A stretch of 64,000 bases of DNA, from assembly GCA_937981575.1 (NCBI GenBank), contig CALJNR010000001.1:1-64000 (forward strand). Direction: 5' to 3'. Source of the stretch: an uncultured Clostridia bacterium. Its GTDB lineage: Bacteria > Bacillota > Clostridia > Lachnospirales > Cellulosilyticaceae. Of the stretch, positions 26,284-34,020 are shown piece after piece. The notes below the pieces were generated by a model that did no database searches, was not told the origin of the DNA, and saw only the letters and a program-made list of their open reading frames with translations. The position numbers and the translations under genes were made by a program. Within the stretch, counting starts at the first letter, position 1, and each line of letters starts with the position of its first letter.

Positions 26284-26955
26284 ATGAGTTATAAAAAGGA
26301 GTTTATCGAGTTTATGGTAAGGGCAGGGGTTCTTACTTTTGGAGATTTTACAACTAAAAGCGGACGTAAGACTCCATACTTTGTAAATACAGGCAATTAT
26401 AAAACAGGTTATCAAGCAGCAAAGCTTGGAGAGTTTTATGCCAGCTGTATTCAAGAAAATATTAAAGAAAACGTTGATGCCTTGTTTGGGCCAGCCTATA
26501 AAGGCATTCCATTATCTGTTGCAACGGCCATTGCCCTTTCTAACAAATTTGACCAGGATGTAAACTACTGCTTTAACAGAAAAGAAGTAAAAGATCATGG
26601 TGAAGGCGGATCAATGGTAGGGTACAAGCTGAAAGATGGTGATAAAGTACTCATTATCGAAGACGTGATCACTGCAGGGACAGCAATCAGAGAGTGCCTG
26701 CCAGTACTTAAAGCTGCTGCAGATGTAGAAATAGCAGGGCTTATTATCTCCGTAGACCGTATGGAAAGAGGCACGCAGAATAAGACAGCTATTCAAGAAA
26801 TTTATGATGAATTTGGCATCAAAGCCTATCCGATTGTAACAGTAAGAGAAATTATAGATACACTGCATAACAATCCAGTGGATGGCAAAGTTGTTATCGA
26901 CGATGCAATGAGAGCCAGAATGGAAGCTTATCTTGAAGAATACTGTGTAAAATAG
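26284..26955 (+). CDS. pyrE: Orotate phosphoribosyltransferase
   Basis: Joins orotate with PRPP to give OMP, the substrate of PyrF. At 223 residues it has the PRPP-binding motif 'VLIIEDVITAGTAIRE' near residue 120 and the orotate-binding N-terminal region 'FTTKSGRKTPYFVNTG'. GGGAGG precedes the ATG. It is the last gene of the operon, followed by a strong terminator. Together with carAB, pyrB, pyrC, pyrK/pyrD and pyrF it completes de novo UMP synthesis within one operon. Confidence 0.95.
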   Translation: MSYKKEFIEFMVRAGVLTFGDFTTKSGRKTPYFVNTGNYKTGYQAAKLGEFYASCIQENIKENVDALFGPAYKGIPLSVATAIALSNKFDQDVNYCFNRKEVKDHGEGGSMVGYKLKDGDKVLIIEDVITAGTAIRECLPVLKAAADVEIAGLIISVDRMERGTQNKTAIQEIYDEFGIKAYPIVTVREIIDTLHNNPVDGKVVIDDAMRARMEAYLEEYCVK

Positions 26956-26977
26956 TATTAAATAACTAGTAAAAAGG

Positions 26978-27021
26978 AAAATGAGGTTCTAAAACAGAGA
27001 TATGTTTTAGAACCTCATTTT
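26978..27021. terminator. Bidirectional terminator of the pyr operon and the CBS gene
   Basis: A nineteen-base-pair perfect stem (26978-26996 with 27003-27021) contains GAGGTTCT and its complement. The A-rich left flank and T-rich right flank let it act on both strands. Confidence 0.92.
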
Positions 27022-27046
27022 ATTTATTTCTTTTTATGCTAATGTC

Positions 27047-27478
27047 CTAGCGCCAGTTATTTCCGCCAGGCTCTGAAATATGGCTGAGTGCTGACTCCGC
27101 ATCATCACGAAGGCCAGGCTCAAGAGAGAGGTCTCCAAGGGCAACTATTCCAACGAGACTGTTATTTTCAACAATAGGAAGCCTTCGGATTTGTTTTTCG
27201 CTCATAATTTTTGCAGCTTCATGCACATTCATTTCAGGATTTCCAACAACAGGGTTTGAAGTCATAACTTCTCTTACTTTCTGCTGCTTAGTGTCTTGTC
27301 CTTCGGCTACAGATTTGAGCGTAATATCTCGGTCTGTTACAATACCTACTACTTTTTGTTCACTACACACAGGGATAGATCCTACGTCATGCTGTTTCAT
27401 CAGCTGAGCAGCTTTTTCTATAGAATCTTCTTGATTTAAACTTGCAATTTCGGTTGTCATGATATCTTTAATTTTCAT
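27047..27478 (-). CDS. CBS-domain pair protein
   Basis: A 143-residue stand-alone Bateman module with two CBS domains (about residues 1-60 and 70-125), each ending in the typical 'VVGIVTDRDI' and 'LVGIVALGDL' strands. Such modules bind adenosyl nucleotides and modulate partner proteins; the stand-alone YhcV-like type has no assigned target. GGAGG precedes the start at 27478. It is convergent with the pyr operon. Confidence 0.88.
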   Translation of the reverse strand: MKIKDIMTTEIASLNQEDSIEKAAQLMKQHDVGSIPVCSEQKVVGIVTDRDITLKSVAEGQDTKQQKVREVMTSNPVVGNPEMNVHEAAKIMSEKQIRRLPIVENNSLVGIVALGDLSLEPGLRDDAESALSHISEPGGNNWR

Positions 27479-27828
27479 TTAATTCACCTCCAATGATAGA
27501 TTACCCAGCTTATATCATTTTTATAGAACCAGAAAGCAAGCAAGTATAGGTAAAAAAAAATTAAAGAATCCTAATAATAAAAAATAACAAGATTACATAT
27601 TATTTTTAGCAATTTTTAAGCTTGTCAAGTCATGTATGATTAGGCAATAATTGTATATAATTAGAAGTAGTTAAACCGATGTATTAAGAAGCAGTTAGCA
27701 TATTAAAAAAAGCTTTATTAATATATTAATTAAAGATACACTTTTTTTATTGATAGGCAGCTTTGCAGCCCATGCAGAGAACTTGCGGGCAGTATTTTAT
27801 TACTTATATCAAAATGGAGGCGGTTATT
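27479..27828. other. 350-nt AT-rich intergenic region with no gene seen
   Basis: This region separates the divergent CBS gene and gnd, so both promoters should lie here. I see TTGTCA at about 27624 and several TATAAT-like words but no confident -35/-10 pair, no riboswitch consensus and no terminator. An upstream in-frame extension of gnd (from 27763) has no ribosome binding site. Confidence 0.5.
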
Positions 27829-29226
27829 TTGGAAAAACAGCAAATAGGTGTTATCGGACTGGCAGTGATGGGAAAAAACCTTGCACTCAACATAAGAGAC
27901 CATGGTTATAAAGTATCCGTTTATAACCGAAGTCCAGAAAAAACAAAACAGTTATTAGAGGAAAGCGCAAGTGAAAATTTGAAAGGATTCTATTCACTGC
28001 AGGCGTTTGTCGATTCGCTTGAGATGCCGCGTAAAATAATTTTGATGGTTAAGGCAGGAGAAGCGGTTGATGCTACGATTAAAGAGATTCTCCCGTATAT
28101 AACGAAGGGAGATGTCCTAATTGATGGAGGAAACTCTTATTATCTTGATACAATGCGCAGAAGCAAAGAACTTGATGAATTAGGCTTTTTGTTTATCGGA
28201 ACCGGCATTTCGGGAGGCGAAGAAGGAGCAAGACGTGGACCTGCTATTATGCCGGGAGGAGAAAAAAGAGCATACCTTTTAATGGAAAAGCTGCTTATGG
28301 ATATTTCAGCAAAAGTTGGAGAAGATCCTTGCTGCAGTTATATCGGACCTAATGGAGCGGGGCATTTTGTAAAGATGGTGCACAATGGGATAGAATACGC
28401 AGATATGCAGCTTATCTGTGAGTCCTATTTTTTAATGAAAAAGGTACTGGGTATGAGTGCACCAGAGATTCATGATGTATTTAAAGAATGGAATAAAGGC
28501 GAACTAAGCAGCTATTTGATTGAGATTACAGCTGATATCTTGAAAAAGATTGATACTGATACAGGATTATATTTGGTAGATCAAATTCTAGATGCTGCAG
28601 AGCATAAGGGAACAGGGAAGTGGACCAGTCAGTTCGCACTAGATATGGGGGTGCCGGCTCCAACCATTGCCGTAGCTGTATTTGAAAGGTATTTATCCTC
28701 CTTTAAAGAAGAACGTATTAGGGCAAGTCAAGTTTTGAAGGGATCAGCAAAGCTGATAAATAAAAATAAGGAGTTTATAGAAGCTATCAGAAAAGCGCTT
28801 TATGCCAGTAAGATTTGTTCTTATGCACAAGGCTTCAGCCTGATGCGTGCAGCCTCCAAGAGGCATGAGTGGAACCTAAACCTTGGAGATATTGCAATGA
28901 TTTTTAGAGGCGGGTGTATTATAAGAGCGCAATTTTTAAACCGTATTAAAGATGCCTATGAAAAAGAATCCCAGCTTACAAACCTTTTTTTAGACGATTA
29001 CTTTAAAGATATTCTTTCAAACTATCAGGAAGAATGGAGAGAAGTAGTTGTTACAGCTGTTTCGGCGGGCATTCCGGCAGCTGGTTTTGCAAGTGCACTC
29101 TCCTATTATGACAGCTATAGATCAGAGAATCTTCCAATGAATTTAATGCAGGCGCAGAGAGATTACTTTGGAGCCCATACTTATCAAAGGATTGATAAAG
29201 AAGGAATCTTTCATACAGTATGGTAG
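27829..29226 (+). CDS. gnd: 6-phosphogluconate dehydrogenase (decarboxylating)
   Basis: Converts 6-phosphogluconate to ribulose 5-phosphate and CO2 with NADP+ reduction. About 465 residues. The N-terminal Rossmann motif is 'IGVIGLAVMGKNLALNI', the substrate-binding phrase 'GTGISGGEEGARRGPAIMPGG' (in pieces) and the catalytic lysine and asparagine are in 'GAGHFVKMVHNGIEYADMQ'. I choose the TTG at 27829, 8 nt after GGAGG; an ATG at 27814 would encode the ribosome binding site itself. zwf follows 38 nt downstream, giving an oxidative pentose phosphate operon (the lactonase gene is absent). Confidence 0.95.
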   Translation: MEKQQIGVIGLAVMGKNLALNIRDHGYKVSVYNRSPEKTKQLLEESASENLKGFYSLQAFVDSLEMPRKIILMVKAGEAVDATIKEILPYITKGDVLIDGGNSYYLDTMRRSKELDELGFLFIGTGISGGEEGARRGPAIMPGGEKRAYLLMEKLLMDISAKVGEDPCCSYIGPNGAGHFVKMVHNGIEYADMQLICESYFLMKKVLGMSAPEIHDVFKEWNKGELSSYLIEITADILKKIDTDTGLYLVDQILDAAEHKGTGKWTSQFALDMGVPAPTIAVAVFERYLSSFKEERIRASQVLKGSAKLINKNKEFIEAIRKALYASKICSYAQGFSLMRAASKRHEWNLNLGDIAMIFRGGCIIRAQFLNRIKDAYEKESQLTNLFLDDYFKDILSNYQEEWREVVVTAVSAGIPAAGFASALSYYDSYRSENLPMNLMQAQRDYFGAHTYQRIDKEGIFHTVW

Positions 29227-29264
29227 TAAAGTAAGAGCAGGTACGTGAGAAAGGAGGCGGCAGT

Positions 29265-30767
29265 TTGCAAACAGAACAATATAATAGCAAAAATGATTTA
29301 ACAGCCATTATGGTGATCTTTGGGGGAACAGGAGACTTAACCCATAGAAAGCTTATGCCGGCACTTTATAATCTAGTTCATGATAAACTCATTCCTGAGC
29401 ATTTTGCAGTTGTATCCATCGGAAGAAGAGATAAAACCACAGAGGAGTATAACGACGAAATCTTTGAAGCCCTCCAGATCTATTCCAGAAATAAAATCAG
29501 CGAAAGCTGCTGGAGAAAACTTAGGGAACGCATTCATTATTATCAGTTTGATTTTACAAAGCAGCAAGGTTATGAGGATCTTAAAATCTTTTTAGAAGAA
29601 CTGGATAAAAAAATGCATACAGGAGGTAATAGAATTTATTATCTTGCCGTTGCGCCAGAATACTTTGAGACGATTGTACAAGGACTTCATGTCAGCAAGT
29701 TATCTCAGAATGCTAAGGGATGGAATCGACTGATTATTGAAAAGCCTTTTGGTAAAGACCTGGCAACAGCCAGAAAGCTTAATGATAAGCTGATAGAAGT
29801 ATTTGATGAAAAGAGCATTTATCGAATTGATCACTATCTTGGTAAAGAAATGATCCAAAATATTATGGTCCTTAGGTTTTGTAATTCAGTTTTTGAATCT
29901 CTGTGGAGCAATAAGTTTATAGACAATGTTCAGATTTCTTTAAATGAAAAACATGGTGTCGGAAGCCGCGGAGGATATTATGAAAATTCAGGAGCTATGC
30001 GGGATATGGTGCAGAATCATATTCTTCAGATTCTTTCGCTGGTTGCAATGGAGCCGCCTGTTAATCTAAAAACCGATTCAATAAGAACCGAGAAACTAAA
30101 GGTGATTCAGGCCATTGAAGAATTGACGCCTGAAGCACTGAGAGATCATATTGTTTTTGGCCAGTATGGCAAAGGGATGATTGACGGCGCATTAGTTCCT
30201 GGCTACAGGCAGGAAGAAAAGGTACCGCCGGATTCTGCAACAGAAACTTTTGCAGCACTCAAACTGTACATCAATAACTTTAGGTGGGCTGGAACGCCTT
30301 TTTATATCCGAACAGGAAAACGGCTGGGGGCAAAGTCAGCAGAGATTGTTATTCAGTTTAAATCGCTTCCAAATGTTTTATATTTCAAAGATAGGCATAT
30401 TCAGGAGCCTAATCTCCTAGTTATACGCATACAGCCGCATGTCGGGGTATTTTTTCAGTTCAACACAAAAGACTTCAGCAGTCATCATGAGATTATGCCT
30501 GTCAAAATGGAAGCTAGCCATATCAATGATTCACTAGGGAATACTCCCGAAGCTTATGAACGACTTCTTTTCGATATTCTAAGAGGAGATGCGACGCTTT
30601 TTTCAAGATGGGATGAAGTAGAAGCAGCGTGGATGGTAGCTGATAAGATCATTGCATATAGAGAACAAAAAAGATTTTCTTTTCCAAATTATGCAGCTGG
30701 AACAATGGGACCAATTAGAGCGTTCGAGCTTTTAGCAAAAGATGGCAGAGAATGGTGGAACATATAA
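29265..30767 (+). CDS. zwf: Glucose-6-phosphate 1-dehydrogenase
   Basis: The first oxidative pentose phosphate enzyme: glucose 6-phosphate to 6-phosphogluconolactone. At 500 residues it has the dinucleotide motif 'FGGTGDLTHRKLMPALYNL', 'IEKPFGKD' and the active-site 'RIDHYLGKEMIQN' with the catalytic histidine. The start is TTG, 7 nt after AGGAGG. It lies between gnd and a cyclase-family gene that begins 12 nt after its stop, so the three are probably co-transcribed and end at the terminator at 31469-31503. Confidence 0.96.
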   Translation: MQTEQYNSKNDLTAIMVIFGGTGDLTHRKLMPALYNLVHDKLIPEHFAVVSIGRRDKTTEEYNDEIFEALQIYSRNKISESCWRKLRERIHYYQFDFTKQQGYEDLKIFLEELDKKMHTGGNRIYYLAVAPEYFETIVQGLHVSKLSQNAKGWNRLIIEKPFGKDLATARKLNDKLIEVFDEKSIYRIDHYLGKEMIQNIMVLRFCNSVFESLWSNKFIDNVQISLNEKHGVGSRGGYYENSGAMRDMVQNHILQILSLVAMEPPVNLKTDSIRTEKLKVIQAIEELTPEALRDHIVFGQYGKGMIDGALVPGYRQEEKVPPDSATETFAALKLYINNFRWAGTPFYIRTGKRLGAKSAEIVIQFKSLPNVLYFKDRHIQEPNLLVIRIQPHVGVFFQFNTKDFSSHHEIMPVKMEASHINDSLGNTPEAYERLLFDILRGDATLFSRWDEVEAAWMVADKIIAYREQKRFSFPNYAAGTMGPIRAFELLAKDGREWWNI

Positions 30768-30779
30768 AGGGGGATCGTG

Positions 30780-31397
30780 ATGAAAATTTATGATATATCA
30801 ATGAAAATCGAGAAGAATATGCCTGTTTATAAAGGAAAACCTGAGAAGAAACCAATTTTTAAGTTAGACAGCAGTTTCAGCTCTGGCAGTGTGTATGAGA
30901 CAAGACTTGAAATGAATATGCATACAGGGACCCATATTGACAGGCCTTTGCATCTCATTGAAGGGGGCAGCAGTATGGAGACGCTGCCACTTGAAAAAGT
31001 AGTTACAAAGTGCAAGGTATTTGATCTTACAGAAGTTAATGAGAAAATAACAGCTAAAAATTTAGAAACAAAACCTATTTCAGAAGGAGATTTTATTATC
31101 TTTAAGACTAAAAATTCTTTTCTTGAAATACTGGAAAATGAGTTTGTTTTTCTAGAACAGACCGGCGCACAGTACCTTTGTGGCAAAAAAATAAAAGGGG
31201 TTGGTATCGATGCGCTGGGGATTGAACGTGCTCAGCCCGGCCACGAGACCCATAAGCTGCTTCTAGGCTCAGATATTGTTATATTAGAAGGGCTTCGCCT
31301 TCAAGGCATAGAAGAGGGAGAATATCTGCTTGTTGCAGCACCTATTAATATAGATGGAGCGGAAGCTGCACCGGTAAGGGCCTTACTCATTCAATAA
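30780..31397 (+). CDS. Cyclase family (kynurenine formamidase-like) hydrolase
   Basis: About 205 residues of the metal-dependent 'cyclase' family (PF04199 type). The signature 'MHTGTHIDRPLH' supplies metal-binding His and Asp residues, and 'GIDALGIERAQPGHETHKLLL' (in pieces) is the second conserved block. Family members hydrolyse N-formylkynurenine, isatin or act on small amides and lactones; tryptophan catabolism genes are not present here, so the substrate is unknown. Location directly after zwf and gnd, where a 6-phosphogluconolactonase would be expected, is notable but does not prove that role. Start ATG 30780 is 6 nt after GGGGG. Confidence 0.8.
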   Translation: MKIYDISMKIEKNMPVYKGKPEKKPIFKLDSSFSSGSVYETRLEMNMHTGTHIDRPLHLIEGGSSMETLPLEKVVTKCKVFDLTEVNEKITAKNLETKPISEGDFIIFKTKNSFLEILENEFVFLEQTGAQYLCGKKIKGVGIDALGIERAQPGHETHKLLLGSDIVILEGLRLQGIEEGEYLLVAAPINIDGAEAAPVRALLIQ

Positions 31398-31468
31398 GTT
31401 TTCAGTTTGCAAACCCTAAACAGGGAGTCGCATTAGATTTTTAAAAACCAAATAAAAAGAAAGACAAC

Positions 31469-31503
31469 AAAATCCTTAGGCACATAGCGCTAAGGATTTT
31501 TTG
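31469..31503. terminator. Bidirectional terminator between convergent genes
   Basis: AAAATCCTTAG (31469-31479) pairs with CTAAGGATTTT (31490-31500), extended by further T residues. It serves the gnd-zwf transcript and the leftward membrane gene, whose coding end overlaps the right arm. Confidence 0.85.
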
Positions 31504-32677
31504 TTTCGCGTGTTGAAGAGTCCATAACCATCGTATCACCAGCTATTGATTCAAGCTTTTGATAAATTTGTGAAACCCCAATGTGCCAATCAGGATCTTC
31601 GGCATATTTTCTATTAATCCATTTGATAGGATCTTCGTCCTGAGGACGCTCCTTGCTTAAGTTTAAAAGTGTTTTAGCAGCAATTCTTGAGGTATCTGAA
31701 ATATCTGTATTAAATGACTGCCAACTGCCATAAACGTTAAAGGGATTATTGGCCATCTTTAAAGCTTTTTGATGTGATTTAGGAACGAAGGACTGTTCCT
31801 GACCTGTTATCGCAAACAACAAAAGCGGGTTAATATCATATTCCTTGGCAACCTCAAGCATACTGCCAAAATAGGGTTCTTCTGCAAGTATAGAATTTCT
31901 TCCGCTTAGCCAGTTTCGTAATGCATGCGTATCAATTTCCTTGTAGTGCAGATAGCTGGGCATAGGGTGTTCTTTAATGGGCTTGTTCGTAACCTGAAGA
32001 GGCTCAGGTAAAGGGATTCTTTCGATAACATGTAAGCTGCTTACAGTAGAGTTATCCGCCTGTTCGTACATTCTGGAGGCTCCGAATTGCAGTCCGAGTG
32101 TCAGCGTGCAAATGCCCACAAGAGAAGCAAACAGTCCAATCTGTACTTTGCGCTTATTTTGCAATTTAAGCCATATAAACTGCATAAAGCTTTTAAACTT
32201 TAGAAGAAAATCAGACTGCACATAGACAGAAAGAAATGTTTCTAGGGGGGCAGGCCAAAGAACAGATGCAGTGACGTAGTCTGTTGGGTTTTGAAGCTTC
32301 TTTGCCACCTGCATAACTTCGTGTGCAGACACTGGGATGTTCTGTTTTGTATTCATCCAAGATGTTAAATCGTCTAAATGCTGTTTGTTATTAAGGTCCA
32401 TTTTGCTGCATGCCATCAAAACATCGTAAGCACTTAAATCAAAGTTATCATTTTTTACAGCAGTTTGAAACAGATTCGATTTGATTTCTGTTTGGATGGC
32501 AGGTTCGAATTCAGTAATGTGTTTGTCCACTATTTTGTGAACCATGCCGGCAAATGTAAAAGCAGCCTCTTTGGGTGAAAAATGAGGATATTTTACCAAA
32601 ATGGCACTTTTGATATCCAAGATATTCTGATTATAGAGTATTTGATTGTTTTTTAGGTTTTCTAATACTTCCCTCAT
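31490..32677 (-). CDS. Membrane-anchored glucosaminidase-like protein
   Basis: A 395-residue protein with one predicted membrane helix at about residues 180-200 ('VQIGLFASLVGICTLTLGL'). The ~175-residue N-terminal part is helical, lacks a signal peptide and is unfamiliar to me; by the positive charges before the helix it should stay in the cytoplasm. The external C-terminal domain (about 260-385) resembles N-acetylglucosaminidase/lysozyme-fold hydrolases, with a candidate catalytic glutamate in 'ITGQEQSFVP', 'NPFNVYGSW' and 'INRKYAEDPDW'. It may cut peptidoglycan. The ATG at 32677 has GAGGTG upstream. Its coding end reaches into the terminator at 31469-31503. Confidence 0.7.
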   Translation of the reverse strand: MREVLENLKNNQILYNQNILDIKSAILVKYPHFSPKEAAFTFAGMVHKIVDKHITEFEPAIQTEIKSNLFQTAVKNDNFDLSAYDVLMACSKMDLNNKQHLDDLTSWMNTKQNIPVSAHEVMQVAKKLQNPTDYVTASVLWPAPLETFLSVYVQSDFLLKFKSFMQFIWLKLQNKRKVQIGLFASLVGICTLTLGLQFGASRMYEQADNSTVSSLHVIERIPLPEPLQVTNKPIKEHPMPSYLHYKEIDTHALRNWLSGRNSILAEEPYFGSMLEVAKEYDINPLLLFAITGQEQSFVPKSHQKALKMANNPFNVYGSWQSFNTDISDTSRIAAKTLLNLSKERPQDEDPIKWINRKYAEDPDWHIGVSQIYQKLESIAGDTMVMDSSTRETKNP

Positions 32678-32929
32678 TTTTTCACCTCGCTTATATTTTA
32701 TTTTATACAGATGAAATCAAAATGTAAACACCAGTTTATTTTAATAAAAATTTTCCTGAATGTGGCGGGAGTGAATGGTTTCACGTTCGTACAGATTCTT
32801 TCGCTGAAAAGATTATAGTTGTAATGTGGAAATTCCTGAAAAAAATAATCTAGATTACTCATTAAAACAGATACTTTGGGTAATAATGTAAGTGGATTTA
32901 AGATTATTTACAGAAAAGAAGTGAGAATA

Positions 32930-33442
32930 ATGACAAAGCCTCAGACAATTAGTGTAACAGCACCAGCAGAAGAAGAGTTTCCAAAAGAAAAATATGATGA
33001 ATTAGAACAATTTATTGATGGAATGGAGACAACCAAAGGAGCACTCATAGAAATTTTACACAAAGCACAAGGCATATTTGGGTATCTTCCAAGAGATGTA
33101 CAGCTGTTTATTGCAAGAAAACTGGGTATTCCAGGGGCAGAAGTTTTTGGTGTTGTAAGTTTTTATTCCTATTTTACGACAAAACCAAGAGGTAAACATA
33201 CAATCAGCGTCTGTATGGGAACAGCTTGTTATGTAAGAGGAGCTGATAAGATCCTTGAAAAGATGAAAGAAAAGTTAGGGATTGAATCCAACGAAATTAC
33301 AGAGGACGGGCTTTTTACGCTGAAAGATGTAAGGTGCATAGGAGCATGCGGCCTTGCACCAGTAGTTATGGTAGATGACAAGGTATTCGGGCGGGTTAAA
33401 GTAGAAGAAGTTGATGATATTTTAAACCAGTATCGCAAATAG
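32930..33442 (+). CDS. hndA: NuoE-like [2Fe-2S] subunit of NAD(P)-linked hydrogenase
   Basis: A 170-residue thioredoxin-like [2Fe-2S] protein homologous to NuoE, HydC and HndA. The four cluster cysteines are in 'CMGTACYVRG' and 'CIGACGLAPVV'; the N-terminal helical part 'LIEILHKAQGIFGYLPRDVQ' is characteristic. The ATG at 32930 is chosen because family members begin here; an upstream TTG at 32876 would add a non-conserved tail. It is the first of four genes whose order (NuoE-like, small [2Fe-2S], NuoF-like, [FeFe]-hydrogenase) matches the Hnd operon of Desulfovibrio and the related electron-bifurcating Hyd systems. Confidence 0.88.
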   Translation: MTKPQTISVTAPAEEEFPKEKYDELEQFIDGMETTKGALIEILHKAQGIFGYLPRDVQLFIARKLGIPGAEVFGVVSFYSYFTTKPRGKHTISVCMGTACYVRGADKILEKMKEKLGIESNEITEDGLFTLKDVRCIGACGLAPVVMVDDKVFGRVKVEEVDDILNQYRK

Positions 33443-33469
33443 AAAGGCATCCCTAAAAGGAGGATAACT

Positions 33470-33862
33470 ATGCAGATTAAATCTTTAGAAGAGCTTAGGA
33501 AAATCAAAGAAGACTATAAGGATAAAGTAAAGCTAAGAAGCCAAAATGAGGAAGCTGGAGACCATACGGAGATATTGGTAGGCATGGCAACCTGCGGTAT
33601 TTCTTCAGGAGCGAGAGAAACTTTTCAAGCTTTTGTAGAGGAACTTTCAAAAGAAAAGATGGATGATACTAAAGTGATTACAGTAGGGTGTGTTGGCTAC
33701 TGCCATTCAGAACCAACTGTTCAAGTGATCATTAAAGGGCAAAAACCTGTACTTTATGGCAATGTAAAAAAAGAAAGAGTTCATGAGATTATTGAAAAAC
33801 ATATTAAAGGCGGACAGCCTGTAGAGCGGCTTATATTAAGTACGGATTTTGAAACGATATAG
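33470..33862 (+). CDS. hndB: Small [2Fe-2S] thioredoxin-like hydrogenase subunit
   Basis: A 130-residue protein with a thioredoxin-like ferredoxin fold; cysteines in 'MATCGISSG' and 'VGCVGYCHSEP' would hold a [2Fe-2S] cluster. It is similar to the N-terminal domain of the NuoF-like subunit encoded next. AAAGGAGG precedes its ATG. This extra small subunit is what distinguishes four-gene Hnd-type operons from three-gene HydABC. A 158-nt gap containing a short repeat element separates it from the next gene. Confidence 0.82.
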   Translation: MQIKSLEELRKIKEDYKDKVKLRSQNEEAGDHTEILVGMATCGISSGARETFQAFVEELSKEKMDDTKVITVGCVGYCHSEPTVQVIIKGQKPVLYGNVKKERVHEIIEKHIKGGQPVERLILSTDFETI

Positions 33863-33913
33863 AGAAGCAGTATATAAACTAAGATTTTATTTAATAAAAA
33901 TTATTTCTTACAA

Positions 33914-33972
33914 GGATTTCACATGATGCACCATCTTGAATGGTATAAATTCAAAAATGTGAAATCTCTATA
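33914..33972 (+). repeat. Short one-hairpin derivative of the double-hairpin repeat (E)
   Basis: GATTTCACAT (33915-33924) pairs with ATGTGAAATC (33957-33966). The loop differs from the full copies, and only the first hairpin is present. It lies inside the hydrogenase operon between the hndB and hndC genes. Confidence 0.65.
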
Positions 33973-34020
33973 ATGCATCCTTACGATAGGTAAAAAGTGA
34001 ATAAAAAGGAGGCCGAAGAC

